Assembly (NCBI GenBank): GCA_041905595.1
Contig: JAYRKT010000011.1
Coordinates: forward strand, 1-64,000
Origin: Aliitabrizicola sp041905595
GTDB taxonomy: Bacteria > Pseudomonadota > Alphaproteobacteria > Rhodobacterales > Rhodobacteraceae
Reading direction: 5' to 3'
Length of the DNA stretch: 64,000 bases
The position numbers and the translations under genes were made by a program. Each line of letters opens with the position of its first letter. Within the stretch, counting starts at the first letter, position 1. A model generated the notes under the pieces. The model did no database searches. It had not been told where the DNA came from and saw only the letters and a list, made by a program, of their open reading frames with translations. This document shows positions 16,853 to 25,395 of the stretch, one piece after another.

Positions 16853-17949
16853 CCGTGTCCGACAAACCCACGATGATCGAGTTCAGGGATGTCCAGAAAT
16901 ACTACGGCGACTACCATGCGCTGAGGGGCATCAACGCGACGATCAAAGCCGGCGAGTTCTTCTCGCTCCTCGGGCCTTCGGGCTGCGGCAAGACCACGCT
17001 GCTACGCACCATCGCCGGTTTCGAGGAAATCTCCTCGGGCGCGATCCTGATCGACGGCAAGGACGCGGCGCATATTCCGCCGAACAAGCGCCCGACCAAC
17101 ATGGTGTTCCAGTCCTATGCGATCTTCCCGCACCTGACAGTCGAGGAGAACGTTGGCTTCGGTCTGCGCCGCGAGAACCTGTCGAAGGACGAGCTGGGCC
17201 GCCGCGTCGGCGAGGCGCTGGAGATGGTCGGTCTGAAGGGTTTCGGCAAGCGCGCGGCGCATGCCCTGTCGGGTGGTCAGCGGCAGCGCGTGGCGCTGGC
17301 CCGTGCGCTGATCCTGAAGCCGAAGGTGCTGCTGCTGGACGAACCGCTCTCGGCGCTCGACAAGAAGCTGCGCGAGAACATGCAAGTCGAGCTTATCAAG
17401 CTGCAGCGCCAGGTCGGAATCACCTTCATCCTCGTCACCCATGACCAGGAAGAAGCGCTGGTGATGTCCGACCGGATCGCGGTCATGTTCGAGGGCCAGA
17501 TCGCCCAGCTTGACGATCCGGAAACGCTCTATCGCCGGCCGAAGTCGCGGCAGGTGGCGGACTTCATCGGCACGATGAACTTCCTGCCGGCCACCGCGCA
17601 TTCGACGGGCGACGGTGGTTTCGATGTCGACGTGGCGGGCCTTGGCCAGTGCCATATCCCGGCCGAACAGGCGCCGGGCGCGGCCACCGGCAACGGCGTC
17701 AGCGTCGGTTTCCGGCCTGAGACGCTGACGATCCTCTACGAAGGTCAGCATCCGACTGACCGCGAGACCCCCGGCACCATCGAGGAAGTCGTCTATTATG
17801 GCGACATGACCTATTACGATGTGAAGCTGGATGGCGTGTCCGAGCCGGTGCGCCTGTCGATGCGCAACGTGCCTGGCCGCCCCGTGCTCGACATCGGTAC
17901 CCGCACCCGTGTGGCGTGGAGCCCGAGCGCGCTTGTCCTGTTCCGCTGA
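16849..17949 (+). CDS. Polyamine-type ABC transporter ATPase (PotA-like)
   Basis: 366-residue ATPase driving the two permeases. Walker A is GPSGCGKTT (42-50), signature LSGGQRQRVALARAL near 139, Walker B VLLLDEPLSALD, and H-loop VTHDQEEAL. The C-terminal ~110 residues form a TOBE_2 regulatory domain (VSVGFRPETL), as in PotA and opine/iron ATPases. The GTG start overlaps the previous stop. Followed by a strong terminator at 17969, so the operon ends here without a binding-protein gene. Confidence 0.92.
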   Translation: MTVSDKPTMIEFRDVQKYYGDYHALRGINATIKAGEFFSLLGPSGCGKTTLLRTIAGFEEISSGAILIDGKDAAHIPPNKRPTNMVFQSYAIFPHLTVEENVGFGLRRENLSKDELGRRVGEALEMVGLKGFGKRAAHALSGGQRQRVALARALILKPKVLLLDEPLSALDKKLRENMQVELIKLQRQVGITFILVTHDQEEALVMSDRIAVMFEGQIAQLDDPETLYRRPKSRQVADFIGTMNFLPATAHSTGDGGFDVDVAGLGQCHIPAEQAPGAATGNGVSVGFRPETLTILYEGQHPTDRETPGTIEEVVYYGDMTYYDVKLDGVSEPVRLSMRNVPGRPVLDIGTRTRVAWSPSALVLFR

Positions 17950-17968
17950 ACGCGGCAGATTGAAACGA

Positions 17969-18000
17969 CGGGCCGGCGCAGCGATGCGCCGGCCCGTTGC
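17969..18000 (+). terminator. Terminator after the polyamine ABC operon
   Basis: CGGGCCGGCGCA (17969-17980), loop GCGA, TGCGCCGGCCCG (17985-17996), then TTGCGTT. A perfect 12-bp stem placed between convergent genes, so it may serve both. Confidence 0.75.
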
Positions 18001-18009
18001 GTTCCGACC

Positions 18010-19755
18010 CTAAAGGACGGACTTCGCGTTCGCCCGCTGCGCGAGCACATCCTCGGCATGGCTCAGGACCGGCATCCCGCCATCCCCCAAGGCAAGCGGG
18101 GTCTTGTGGCAGGCATGGAAGACCAACACCCCGCCGGACAGGAAAGGCGAACGGAACCCGTTATGGCGCAGGATGGTCGAGGCGAGGTAGCTGCGGAACC
18201 CTGAGCGGCAATAGGTATAGATCGTCTCGCCCTTCGGCAGCTTGTCGACGCGCGAGCGAAGCTGCTGAAGCGGAACATGGACGGCACCGGGAATGTGCCA
18301 GCGGTCCCATTCGGCCGTGGTCCTTACGTCAAGGATCGTACCCGTCCTCGCGATCTCCGGATACTGTTCGGAATACCACAGTTCCAATTGCCCGCGCAGC
18401 AGGTTGGAGCCGACAAATCCCGCCATGTTGATGGCATCCTTTGCCGGCGAATAGGGCGGAGCATAGGCCAGTTCGAGATGTTCGAGGTCGTACACCGTCA
18501 TCCCCGCCCGCAGCGCGACCGCCAGCACGTCCAGACGCTTGTCGATCCCGTCCCAGCCAACCATCTGCGCGCCAAGGAGCTTGCCGTCGGCCGGGGCGAA
18601 CAGCACCTTCATCAGCATGGGCTTGGCGCCGGGATAGTAACCCGAGCGGCTGTTCGGCAGCAGGTGGATCTTGCGGTAAGGCCGCTCGGCGGAGCGAAGC
18701 TGGGCCTCGGTCAGACCGGTGCCCCCTGCGGTCATGTCGAAGACCTTGACGATGCCGGTGCCTTGGGTGCCGCGATAGGCAGCCGTCGGCTCGAGTCCGG
18801 TCGAGAGCGCATGGATCGTGTCCGCGACCAGCCGTCCCTGCCGGTTCGCTGGCCCGGCCAGCATCGACAGGACCGGCTCGCCGGTGACGATGTTTTGCGT
18901 CTCGATCACGTCGCCGGCGGCAAGAATATGCGGGTCCGAGGTGCGCATCCGGGCGTCCACGACGATGCCGCCACGCGGGCCAAGCTGCAGGCCGATCTCT
19001 TTGGCGAGCGTGGCGGTCGGGCGCACCCCGGTTGCCAGCGCCACGATGTCGGTCTCGATGGTGCTTCCATCCGACAACTCGACGGCAAGGCCCCCAGCCG
19101 CGTTCCGGATCCCCTTGACCGCCGTGCCCAGCCGCACCTCGGCGCCATGTTCGACGACGTGGTAATGCAGGATGCGCGTCATCTCGGGGTCGAGCCAAGG
19201 CATCAGCCGGTCGGCCATTTCGACGACGACTGTCTCCATCCCCCGTTCCCGAAAGGCTTCGACCAGTTCAAGGCCGATATAGCTGCCGCCGATGACCAGC
19301 CCGCGCGTCGCGCCCCTGTCCAGATCGGCGATGATCGCGTCCATGTCGGGGATGTTGCGCAGGGTATGAACCCGCGGATTATCGAGCCCCTCGATCGGCG
19401 GCAGGATCGGCGCCGCGCCCGAGCAGATCACCAGCCAGTCGTAGTCGAGCGTGAAGGCGCTGCCGGTCGTGCGGTCCACCACCGAGACGCGGCGGGCCTT
19501 GCGATCCACAGCCGTGACCTCGTGATTGATGCGCACGTCAAGCGCAAGGTTCGCCGCAAGGCTTTGCGGCGTCTGCACGAGGAGGATTTCGCGATCCTTG
19601 ATCGTGCCGCCGATGTGATAGGGCATGCCGCAACTGGCGAAAGAGACGTAGGGATCGCGTTCCAGCACAATGATTTCAGCATTTTCGTCCAGTCGCCGCA
19701 ACCGCGCTGCCGCCGAGGCCCCCGCCGCCACGCCGCCAATGATGATGACACGCAT
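18010..19755 (-). CDS. CoA-disulfide reductase / rhodanese fusion (FAD-dependent)
   Basis: A 581-residue flavoprotein. The N-terminal FAD motif VIIIGGVAAGASAAARLRR, then the single redox-active Cys42 in SFASCGMPY, identify the CoA-disulfide reductase/NADH oxidase/persulfide reductase class; the NAD(P)H motif is VIGGSYIGLELVEAF. After the dimerisation domain comes a rhodanese domain with catalytic Cys516 in YCRSGFRS. Such CoADR-Rhd fusions (Bacillus, Shewanella) reduce CoA persulfide or polysulfide, so it likely handles sulfane sulfur in the cytosol. It is monocistronic. Upstream, an AT-rich perfect palindrome at 19794-19805 may be an operator. Confidence 0.87.
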   Translation of the reverse strand: MRVIIIGGVAAGASAAARLRRLDENAEIIVLERDPYVSFASCGMPYHIGGTIKDREILLVQTPQSLAANLALDVRINHEVTAVDRKARRVSVVDRTTGSAFTLDYDWLVICSGAAPILPPIEGLDNPRVHTLRNIPDMDAIIADLDRGATRGLVIGGSYIGLELVEAFRERGMETVVVEMADRLMPWLDPEMTRILHYHVVEHGAEVRLGTAVKGIRNAAGGLAVELSDGSTIETDIVALATGVRPTATLAKEIGLQLGPRGGIVVDARMRTSDPHILAAGDVIETQNIVTGEPVLSMLAGPANRQGRLVADTIHALSTGLEPTAAYRGTQGTGIVKVFDMTAGGTGLTEAQLRSAERPYRKIHLLPNSRSGYYPGAKPMLMKVLFAPADGKLLGAQMVGWDGIDKRLDVLAVALRAGMTVYDLEHLELAYAPPYSPAKDAINMAGFVGSNLLRGQLELWYSEQYPEIARTGTILDVRTTAEWDRWHIPGAVHVPLQQLRSRVDKLPKGETIYTYCRSGFRSYLASTILRHNGFRSPFLSGGVLVFHACHKTPLALGDGGMPVLSHAEDVLAQRANAKSVL

Positions 19756-19793
19756 ATGCTGTCCTCCACTCCCAGTGTCTTCAGGGAATGTGG

Positions 19794-19805
19794 GTTATAT
19801 ATAAC
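19794..19805. promoter_or_regulatory. AT-rich palindrome upstream of the CoADR-rhodanese gene
   Basis: GTTATATATAAC is a perfect 12-bp palindrome 38 bp upstream of the start, inside the promoter region. An ArsR/BigR-like sulfide-responsive repressor site is one guess; it could also simply form the -10 region. Confidence 0.4.
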
Positions 19806-19858
19806 AAAAATTGCATGGGTCAGAAAGACGCAACTCCGCGAGGCCGGGTGATGGCCCG

Positions 19859-20476
19859 TCACGCGTCGGGAGGCAACAGCCCAAGTCCCCTCAAATAGAT
19901 ACCGATCCCCGCCTCGAGCAGTTGTTCGGGGGGAAAGGGCGAACGTGAGCCGGGGGCGCCGCGGGTGTAAAGCTCGACGATGCCGTGGCAGAAGGCCCAG
20001 ATATGGGCGCTGAACATCGAGGCGGGTGGCCGCTTCTCGGGCGGGATATGTGCCGACAAAGCTGCGGCTGCCTTTTCGAGAACGGCGCTTGCGCGGGCGG
20101 CGGCTGCGGCCAATTCCGGATTGGCCTGCATGGAGAGGCCGCTTTCGAACATCGCCATGTAATGGCCGGGATATTTGCGGGCAAAGGCAAGATAGGCGCG
20201 GCCGGTCGCCTCGAAGGCGGCCAGCGCGGTCGGCTTGCCGTTGTCATAGGCGTAGTCCATCAGCGCCGCGAAGATCTCGTAGCCCTGCCGCGCGGCCTCG
20301 GCGATCAGGTCGTCGCGGCCGGCGAAATGGCGGTAGACGGCGGCGGGGGTCACGTCCACCGCCTTCGCCGCCTCGCTGAGCGTGAAGCCTTGCGGACCTT
20401 TCTCGCGGATCAGGTCGAGAGCGGCTTCCACCAGCGCCTGACGCAGGTTGCCGTGGTGGTAGCCGCGCTTGGTCAT
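19859..20476 (-). CDS. TetR-family regulator coupled to ppk2
   Basis: A 205-residue regulator. It starts MTKRGYHHGNLRQALVEAALD and has the TetR helix-turn-helix GFTLSEAAKAVDVTPAAVYRHFAGRDDL at about residues 32-60. The C-terminal domain is all-helical, of the WHG/TetR_C type (AFCHGIVELYTRGAP). The start overlaps the ppk2 stop by 4 bp (ATGA), so it is translated together with the kinase. A 90-codon open extension upstream runs through ppk2 in another frame and is not coding. The ligand and targets are unknown; autoregulation of the ppk2-tetR operon is plausible. Confidence 0.87.
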   Translation of the reverse strand: MTKRGYHHGNLRQALVEAALDLIREKGPQGFTLSEAAKAVDVTPAAVYRHFAGRDDLIAEAARQGYEIFAALMDYAYDNGKPTALAAFEATGRAYLAFARKYPGHYMAMFESGLSMQANPELAAAAARASAVLEKAAAALSAHIPPEKRPPASMFSAHIWAFCHGIVELYTRGAPGSRSPFPPEQLLEAGIGIYLRGLGLLPPDA

Positions 20477-21363
20477 GCGCCCGCGTCGTCGCCCGACCGG
20501 AGCAGCTCGGGTCCGCCGCAGATCGCGGGATCTGGATCGCCGATCACCTTGCGATCCTTGCCGGCATAATCGACCGCCTTCAGGATCGTCTGGATGGCCG
20601 CGATCCGCGCGCGTTTCTTGTCGTCGGACCGGATCACCGTCCAGGGGGCGCGGGCCGTGTGGCTGCGGGCGATCGTGTCGTTGATGGCGACGGTGTAGTC
20701 GTCCCACTTGCTCAGGCCATCGATGTCGATCTGGCTGAGCTTCCACTGCTTCAGCTCGTCCCGCTCGCGGTCGAGGAAGCGCTTCAGCTGTTCCGCGCGG
20801 TCGACATGCAGCCAGAGCTTCACCAGCACCATGCCTTCATCGACGATCATGTCCTCGAAGGCGGGTAGCTGGGCAAAGAAGCGTTCGCGCTGCGCCTCGG
20901 TCGAGAACTTGAAGACCCGCTCGACGATGCCGCGGTTATACCAGCTGCGGTCGAAGAGGGCGATCTCGCCACAGGCCGGCAGCCAGTCGATGTAGCGCTG
21001 GAAGTACCACTGCCGCGCCTCGCGGTCCGACGGTTTCGCCAGGGCCACGACCTGGGCGACGCGCGGGTTCAGGTTCATGCGGACCACGTCGATGGTGCCG
21101 CCCTTGCCGGCGGCGTCGCGCCCTTCGAAGACCACGATCAGCCGCTTGGCCGTATCGCGCACGTCGGCATGCATCCGCACGAGTTGCAGCTGCAACTCCT
21201 CCATGCGCGCCTCGTACTCCTTCGTCTTCATCTCTTCGCGATAGGGGTAGGACGTCGACAGGATATCGTCCTTGTCGGCCTGCTCGATCGCCTTGCGGAT
21301 GCTCTTGGGGGCGTCCTTCTGGAAATAGTGGCTGATGGCGCCGTCAAAGGGCAGATCGGTCAT
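20473..21363 (-). CDS. ppk2: Polyphosphate kinase 2
   Basis: Transfers phosphate between polyphosphate and nucleotides (class I PPK2 make NTP from NDP). The 296-residue single-domain sequence has Walker A GRDAAGKGG (81-89), the arginine-rich lid region (KPSDREARQWYFQRYIDWLP) and Walker B FDRSWYNR (137-144), plus KFWLH-like VLVKLWLHV. These are diagnostic of the family. It overlaps the downstream tetR by 4 bp and is 60 bp downstream of the cupin gene. Helps recover nucleotides from polyphosphate in stress; class assignment rests on length and a single domain. Confidence 0.93.
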   Translation of the reverse strand: MTDLPFDGAISHYFQKDAPKSIRKAIEQADKDDILSTSYPYREEMKTKEYEARMEELQLQLVRMHADVRDTAKRLIVVFEGRDAAGKGGTIDVVRMNLNPRVAQVVALAKPSDREARQWYFQRYIDWLPACGEIALFDRSWYNRGIVERVFKFSTEAQRERFFAQLPAFEDMIVDEGMVLVKLWLHVDRAEQLKRFLDRERDELKQWKLSQIDIDGLSKWDDYTVAINDTIARSHTARAPWTVIRSDDKKRARIAAIQTILKAVDYAGKDRKVIGDPDPAICGGPELLRSGDDAGA

Positions 21364-21423
21364 TGCGCGGTCCTCCTGGCGGGAAGTCTAGTAAGACTTT
21401 CCGCCAGAAGGAAGCGACGTCGA

Positions 21424-21882
21424 TCACGCGGCCATCTGGACCATGCCAATGCCGTGCCGTCCCATGGCGGCGCCGATCGCGGCAAAATCCGGTGCCTCGC
21501 CGGGCCGCAACGGCTCGCTGCGAGCGATCTCGCGGAAGAAGGCCAGCATCTCGGCCTCGACCAGCACGGCAAAGCGGGCAGGGGCGGCGCTTTCGTTCGC
21601 ATAGTTGTGCGGGACATGCCCTTCGATCCGCACCGATGCGCCCGGACGCCCGGTCACGGCTTCGGGCGCGCCTGCGCCGAAGCGGCGGAAGACGACCTCG
21701 CCTTCGAGCACCCAGAACAGTTCGGGCGAGGCGTGGGTATGGGGCGGGGTGCCCGAGCCGGGCGGAACCTCGACCTCGATCAGGTAGACATCCGTTTCGG
21801 GAAAGTGGCCGACGACGCGCAGGCGGTCTGCGACGACCCAGAGCGTTTCAAGGTTTTCGGCAGGGGTGAACTGGAAGTTCAT
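21424..21882 (-). CDS. Cupin-domain protein
   Basis: A 152-residue single cupin. The metal-binding motifs are visible: GSGTPPHTHASPELFWVLEGEV (His-x-His, Glu) and the second motif around VRIEGHVPHNYAN. Such proteins may be dioxygenases, isomerases or small-molecule sensors, and the substrate cannot be told. It overlaps the upstream tetR by 4 bp, so the regulator and cupin are one operon controlled by the repeats at 22541-22598. Confidence 0.8.
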   Translation of the reverse strand: MNFQFTPAENLETLWVVADRLRVVGHFPETDVYLIEVEVPPGSGTPPHTHASPELFWVLEGEVVFRRFGAGAPEAVTGRPGASVRIEGHVPHNYANESAAPARFAVLVEAEMLAFFREIARSEPLRPGEAPDFAAIGAAMGRHGIGMVQMAA

Positions 21883-22517
21883 TTCTTTCGGTCCTTTGGG
21901 GTTTGAGTATCCGCGCTTGCGGTTCCGCCGGGGCTGATCGCGGACAGGATCAGCTCCAGCGCCCAGGCAGCTGCCTCACCGGCCTGGGGACCAGTGAGAC
22001 CGCCGTATTCCTTCAGCACCTCCCAGGCGGGGGCGCTGTAAAGCAGGTGGGCCAGCGCCTCGACCTGCGCCCGTTTCCCGGGGGGCAGGCCGGCTGTGGC
22101 CGGGGCCAGGCAGCGGGCGAAGGCCTCGCGCCGGGCCGGAATGGTTGCGGCGCGCATCTCGCGTCCGGGCTTGCTGTGGATCGCCGCCCGGATCGCCGCG
22201 GCCTGATCGTCGAAGCTGTCGAAGCCGTCACGGATCGCGTCCTGCATTTCCGCAGGCGTCTGTGGCGCGGATACGATGCCGAGGCGAGCATTCAGCCAGG
22301 CGAAGAAGGCAAGATAAAGCGCATCGCGCGTGGCAAAGTGGCGAAACACTGTGCGGCGCTCAACCCCGGCCGCCGCGGCGATGGCATCCATCGAGATGTC
22401 GTCGCCGTCCTCGGCCTCTTGCATCAGCGCGCCGAGGGCAGCCAGGATCCGCTCTCTGGTCTGTTGCGCCTGCTCTTCCCGCAGGGGCGAGCGATAGCTT
22501 CGGGACTGTGTGGACAT
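21879..22517 (-). CDS. TetR-family regulator of the cupin operon
   Basis: A 212-residue TetR protein. HTH at about residues 40-66 (ISMDAIAAAAGVERRTVFRHFATRDAL); the C-terminal part is helical and ends in a charged tail. It overlaps the cupin gene by 4 bp. Two 17-bp operator-like sites lie 24-81 bp upstream of its start, which suggests that it represses its own operon and responds to a small molecule processed by the cupin (inference). Confidence 0.87.
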   Translation of the reverse strand: MSTQSRSYRSPLREEQAQQTRERILAALGALMQEAEDGDDISMDAIAAAAGVERRTVFRHFATRDALYLAFFAWLNARLGIVSAPQTPAEMQDAIRDGFDSFDDQAAAIRAAIHSKPGREMRAATIPARREAFARCLAPATAGLPPGKRAQVEALAHLLYSAPAWEVLKEYGGLTGPQAGEAAAWALELILSAISPGGTASADTQTPKDRKK

Positions 22518-22540
22518 GGGCGACTCAGCTCTTCATTTCG

Positions 22541-22598
22541 TGACACTATATGTGCCATGAAAATCCAGCTCCGTCAATTCATGTCATTTATAGTGACA
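22541..22598. promoter_or_regulatory. Two TetR-type operator-like sites
   Basis: TGACACTATATGTGCCA (22541-22557) and, on the other strand, TGTCACTATAAATGACA (22598-22582) match at 13 of 17 positions and are each near-palindromic. They lie just upstream of the tetR-cupin operon. Confidence 0.55.
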
Positions 22599-23570
22599 TC
22601 AAGTCCGTGTTTGTTGCTGAGAGTCCGCGCGCTCGGCGGCGCGAAGGATCGCCGCAACAACATCATCGGGCGCGGCATGGTGGGGCATATGACCGACGCC
22701 CTCGATCAGGGTCAGGACGGCGTCCGGCAGAAGGCGCGCAAGAGGCAGGGCATGAACCTCGGGAGGCACGATGGTGTCGGCGGTGCCGTGCACGATCTCG
22801 ACCGGCAAGTTGAGGCCGCGGTAGCGCGCCGACATGTCCACGACATGCGGGCGGAGTTCGTTCACCTGCCGGGCATTCTCGGCCAGCACCTTGCGGCGAA
22901 GCGTCAGGCCGGCGGCGAAGTGGTGGCCATAACCTTCCGGCACAGGATCAGGTTCGAAGACCACGCGCATCGCCTCGTCGATCCTGCGGTGGGGCGCGAA
23001 GGCCGTGACAAGCGGCACGATGAGCGACCGCCCGAGACGCGAGGAGGTCAGCGCATACCAGAGGCCGAGGCCCCCCGGCCAAGGCATCGTCGCGCCGCCG
23101 AGAAGCACAACCGCATCAACATTGTCCGGGTCGTCCAGCGCCCAGGCCATCGCGACTGCCCCGCCATAGCTGTGGCCGACCACAATCGGGCGCACCAGAC
23201 CAAGCTCGCGCGCCGCTGCGCGCAGGGCACGGGCCTGCGCGGCCGGGCTGCCGCCTTCGGACCCAAGGTCGTCCGACCAGCCCAAGCCCGGCCGATCGAA
23301 GGCCGTCACGCGGAACTCACCTGCAAGACGCCCGACAAGGTCATGGGTGAAGTCGCGGGTATTGCCGCTTGCCCCGTGGATCAGCACCACGTCGCGACCA
23401 GAGCCCTCGACATGGGCATGGATACGCTTCCCTGGGGGACCAATCAGCTGCCCAGTCGGGGGAAAGGACCGCTCGGCCTGCCGTTCGCGCCGGAGCGCGC
23501 GACGATGGATCAGCAGGGCGGCCGCGCCCACAAGGGCGCCGGCCAGTATGAGTTCAGGTCCCAATCGCAT
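22599..23570 (-). CDS. Alpha/beta hydrolase, membrane-anchored
   Basis: A 323-residue hydrolase. An N-terminal hydrophobic segment (ELILAGALVGAAALLIH) is a likely membrane anchor. The fold signatures are VVLIHGASGNTRDF (oxyanion HG), the nucleophile elbow VVGHSYGGAVA, and the catalytic His in EGVGHMPHH; an acidic partner is in HGTADTIVP. Substrate not predictable. It overlaps metA by 17 bp, so it is the last gene of the DMT/P-loop/metA run. It ends one base before the TetR operator region. Confidence 0.85.
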   Translation of the reverse strand: MRLGPELILAGALVGAAALLIHRRALRRERQAERSFPPTGQLIGPPGKRIHAHVEGSGRDVVLIHGASGNTRDFTHDLVGRLAGEFRVTAFDRPGLGWSDDLGSEGGSPAAQARALRAAARELGLVRPIVVGHSYGGAVAMAWALDDPDNVDAVVLLGGATMPWPGGLGLWYALTSSRLGRSLIVPLVTAFAPHRRIDEAMRVVFEPDPVPEGYGHHFAAGLTLRRKVLAENARQVNELRPHVVDMSARYRGLNLPVEIVHGTADTIVPPEVHALPLARLLPDAVLTLIEGVGHMPHHAAPDDVVAAILRAAERADSQQQTRT

Positions 23571-24471
23571 CCAGCTCGTAAGGCGTGGTCTGGTAGATCT
23601 CGTTGATCCAGTTGCCGTAGAGCAGATGTGCGTGGCTGCGCCAGCGGTTCAAGGGCGGCTTCGCGGGATTGTCATCGGGATAGTAGTTCGCGGGCACATT
23701 GATGGGCGTGCCGTTGGCCACGTCGCGATCGTATTCCTGCTTCAGCGTGTCGCTGTCGTATTCGAAGTGATTGAAGATGTAGAGCGCGCGATGCGCCTCA
23801 TCCTCGACCAGACAGGGACCGGTCTCGTCCGAACCGAGCAGCGTCACCAGCCCCGAGGCGCGGTCGATCTCGTCCTGCTTCATCTCGGTCCAGCGGCTGA
23901 CCGGGATCACGAATTCGTCCGCGAAGCCCCGCAGGTAAGGCGAATTCGGCAAAAGGTTGAGGTGCCGGAAACAGCCAAAAGCCTTGCGGTCCAGCATGTG
24001 TTTCCGCACGCCGTGGAAATGGTTGATCATCGCCATCCCGCCCCAGCAGACGCCAAAGGTGGAATGGACGTTGGTCTGGGTCCAGTTCATCACCTCCTGC
24101 AGCTCGTCCCAGTAGGTGACCTCTTCGAACTCGAGATGCTCGATCGGCGCGCCGGTGATGATGAGGCCGTCGAACTTCTGGTCCTTCACCTCCTGGAACG
24201 GGTGATAGAACGTCGCCATATGCGCGGCGGCGGTGTTCTTCGTCTCGTGCTCGGTCATGCGGATCAGGTGGAAGTCGATCTGCAGGGGCGTCGCCCCGAT
24301 CAGACGCGCGAACTGGTTCTCGGTCTGGATCTTCTTCGGCATGAGGTTCAGGAGCGCGATCTTCAGCGGTCGGATGTCCTGCCGCGCCGCCCGTTCGGGC
24401 GTCATGACCATCACGCCCTCGTTCCGAAGAACGTCGAAGGCGGGAAGGGTCTCGGGCAGGGTGATCGGCAT
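23554..24471 (-). CDS. metAA: Homoserine O-acetyltransferase (MetA family, Glu111 type)
   Basis: Acylates homoserine in methionine synthesis. The 305-residue sequence is MetA-family: LNLMPKKIQTENQFARLIG, catalytic Cys142 in FGVCWGG, HFEY near residue 235. At position 111 it has Glu (ITGAPIEHLEFEEV), the residue that in characterised MetA enzymes (Bacillus cereus) gives acetyl-CoA specificity, whereas E. coli has Gly there and uses succinyl-CoA. So acetyltransferase activity is predicted. It sits 27 bp after the P-loop gene and overlaps the hydrolase. There is no space upstream for a SAM riboswitch. Confidence 0.94.
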   Translation of the reverse strand: MPITLPETLPAFDVLRNEGVMVMTPERAARQDIRPLKIALLNLMPKKIQTENQFARLIGATPLQIDFHLIRMTEHETKNTAAAHMATFYHPFQEVKDQKFDGLIITGAPIEHLEFEEVTYWDELQEVMNWTQTNVHSTFGVCWGGMAMINHFHGVRKHMLDRKAFGCFRHLNLLPNSPYLRGFADEFVIPVSRWTEMKQDEIDRASGLVTLLGSDETGPCLVEDEAHRALYIFNHFEYDSDTLKQEYDRDVANGTPINVPANYYPDDNPAKPPLNRWRSHAHLLYGNWINEIYQTTPYELDAIGT

Positions 24472-24498
24472 TTGTCCTCTCCTGGAAAGGCCGGTGAT

Positions 24499-25368
24499 TT
24501 AAGCGTGTTCCGCGCGCTGCTCAAGGGCGCGCGCGATGAGATCGGTGAAGCCGGCGGAGTCGCGGACAGTCGCGACCTCTTCGGCTGTGACGGTGACGCC
24601 CCACCGGGCCATCGCCGCATAGCGCGGCTGGCGATGGTCGAGGAGGCGGGCATAGGCATAGCGCAGGAAGGCGTCCGGATCGACGCGATCAGCCGGAAGC
24701 CGCTGATCCATAAGGTAGTTGTCCCAAACCTCGCGCAGGAATTCGGGTTGGTAGTAGATGGGCTTCGGAGCCCGGTCAAAGCGACGGATCAACTCGGCCC
24801 GATGCGCTTCGGAGCCTTTGAGCCAGACCATCAGCAGGTTTTCGGACAGGACCTTCATCACTGGATCGGCCGGGTTCTCGGCATCGACGACCTCGCAGAT
24901 CGACCCGCCCGAGTCGCAGACGAAATTGTCGTAGCCGTAGAGGTCTTTCGCCCGCGCGATGAAGCGGGGCGTGTCGAGAAGTGCCGCGATCTCGGCCACG
25001 CGGTGCTGTTCCTGCCGACGGCAGTATTCCTCGAAGGGCACACCGCCCTTGGCTGGATCGCCGGGCTTGCCGAGATAGGTCGACAGCGGTGCGAGATTGT
25101 CGAAGGTGATGTTGGACGCGATGTAGACCGAGTCCGTCATCAGGAGCTCGCGCAGGAGCGGCACCTTCATCGCCTCGCGTTTGAAGTTGTCCGAGATGAA
25201 CTCGCCCATGTAGCGGGTGCCGATGCGGTAATCGATCGAGTAATGGAACCAGTGCGCCTGATCGCGCAGCATGTTGGCGAGGTAGGTCTTGCCCAACCCC
25301 GACATGCCGAACATCAGCACGCGCTTCGCGCCCGCCGCGCGCCACTCTGCCGCCGTCTGGTAGATCAT
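24499..25368 (-). CDS. P-loop ATPase of unknown function
   Basis: A 289-residue protein opening with a P-loop, VLMFGMSGLGKTYLANML (Walker A, residues 21-28). Later features are IDYRIGTRYMGEF, the FEEYCRRQEQHRVAEI helix, and FVCDSGGSICEVV, in which the aspartate may be Walker B; the tail is helical. Nucleotide or shikimate-kinase-like kinases have such layout, but I do not recognise a characterised family. It is located 27 bp after an exporter and 27 bp before metA on the same strand, suggesting a shared transcript and a possible link to amino-acid or sulfur metabolism (inference). Confidence 0.6.
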   Translation of the reverse strand: MIYQTAAEWRAAGAKRVLMFGMSGLGKTYLANMLRDQAHWFHYSIDYRIGTRYMGEFISDNFKREAMKVPLLRELLMTDSVYIASNITFDNLAPLSTYLGKPGDPAKGGVPFEEYCRRQEQHRVAEIAALLDTPRFIARAKDLYGYDNFVCDSGGSICEVVDAENPADPVMKVLSENLLMVWLKGSEAHRAELIRRFDRAPKPIYYQPEFLREVWDNYLMDQRLPADRVDPDAFLRYAYARLLDHRQPRYAAMARWGVTVTAEEVATVRDSAGFTDLIARALEQRAEHA

Positions 25369-25395
25369 GCCTGCCTCTCCGGTTCCGCCCGTGTC

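Noticed and set aside
24472..24498. SAM riboswitch upstream of metA
   Set aside because: Only 27 bases separate metA from the preceding gene, too short for a SAM-II or SAM-V fold.
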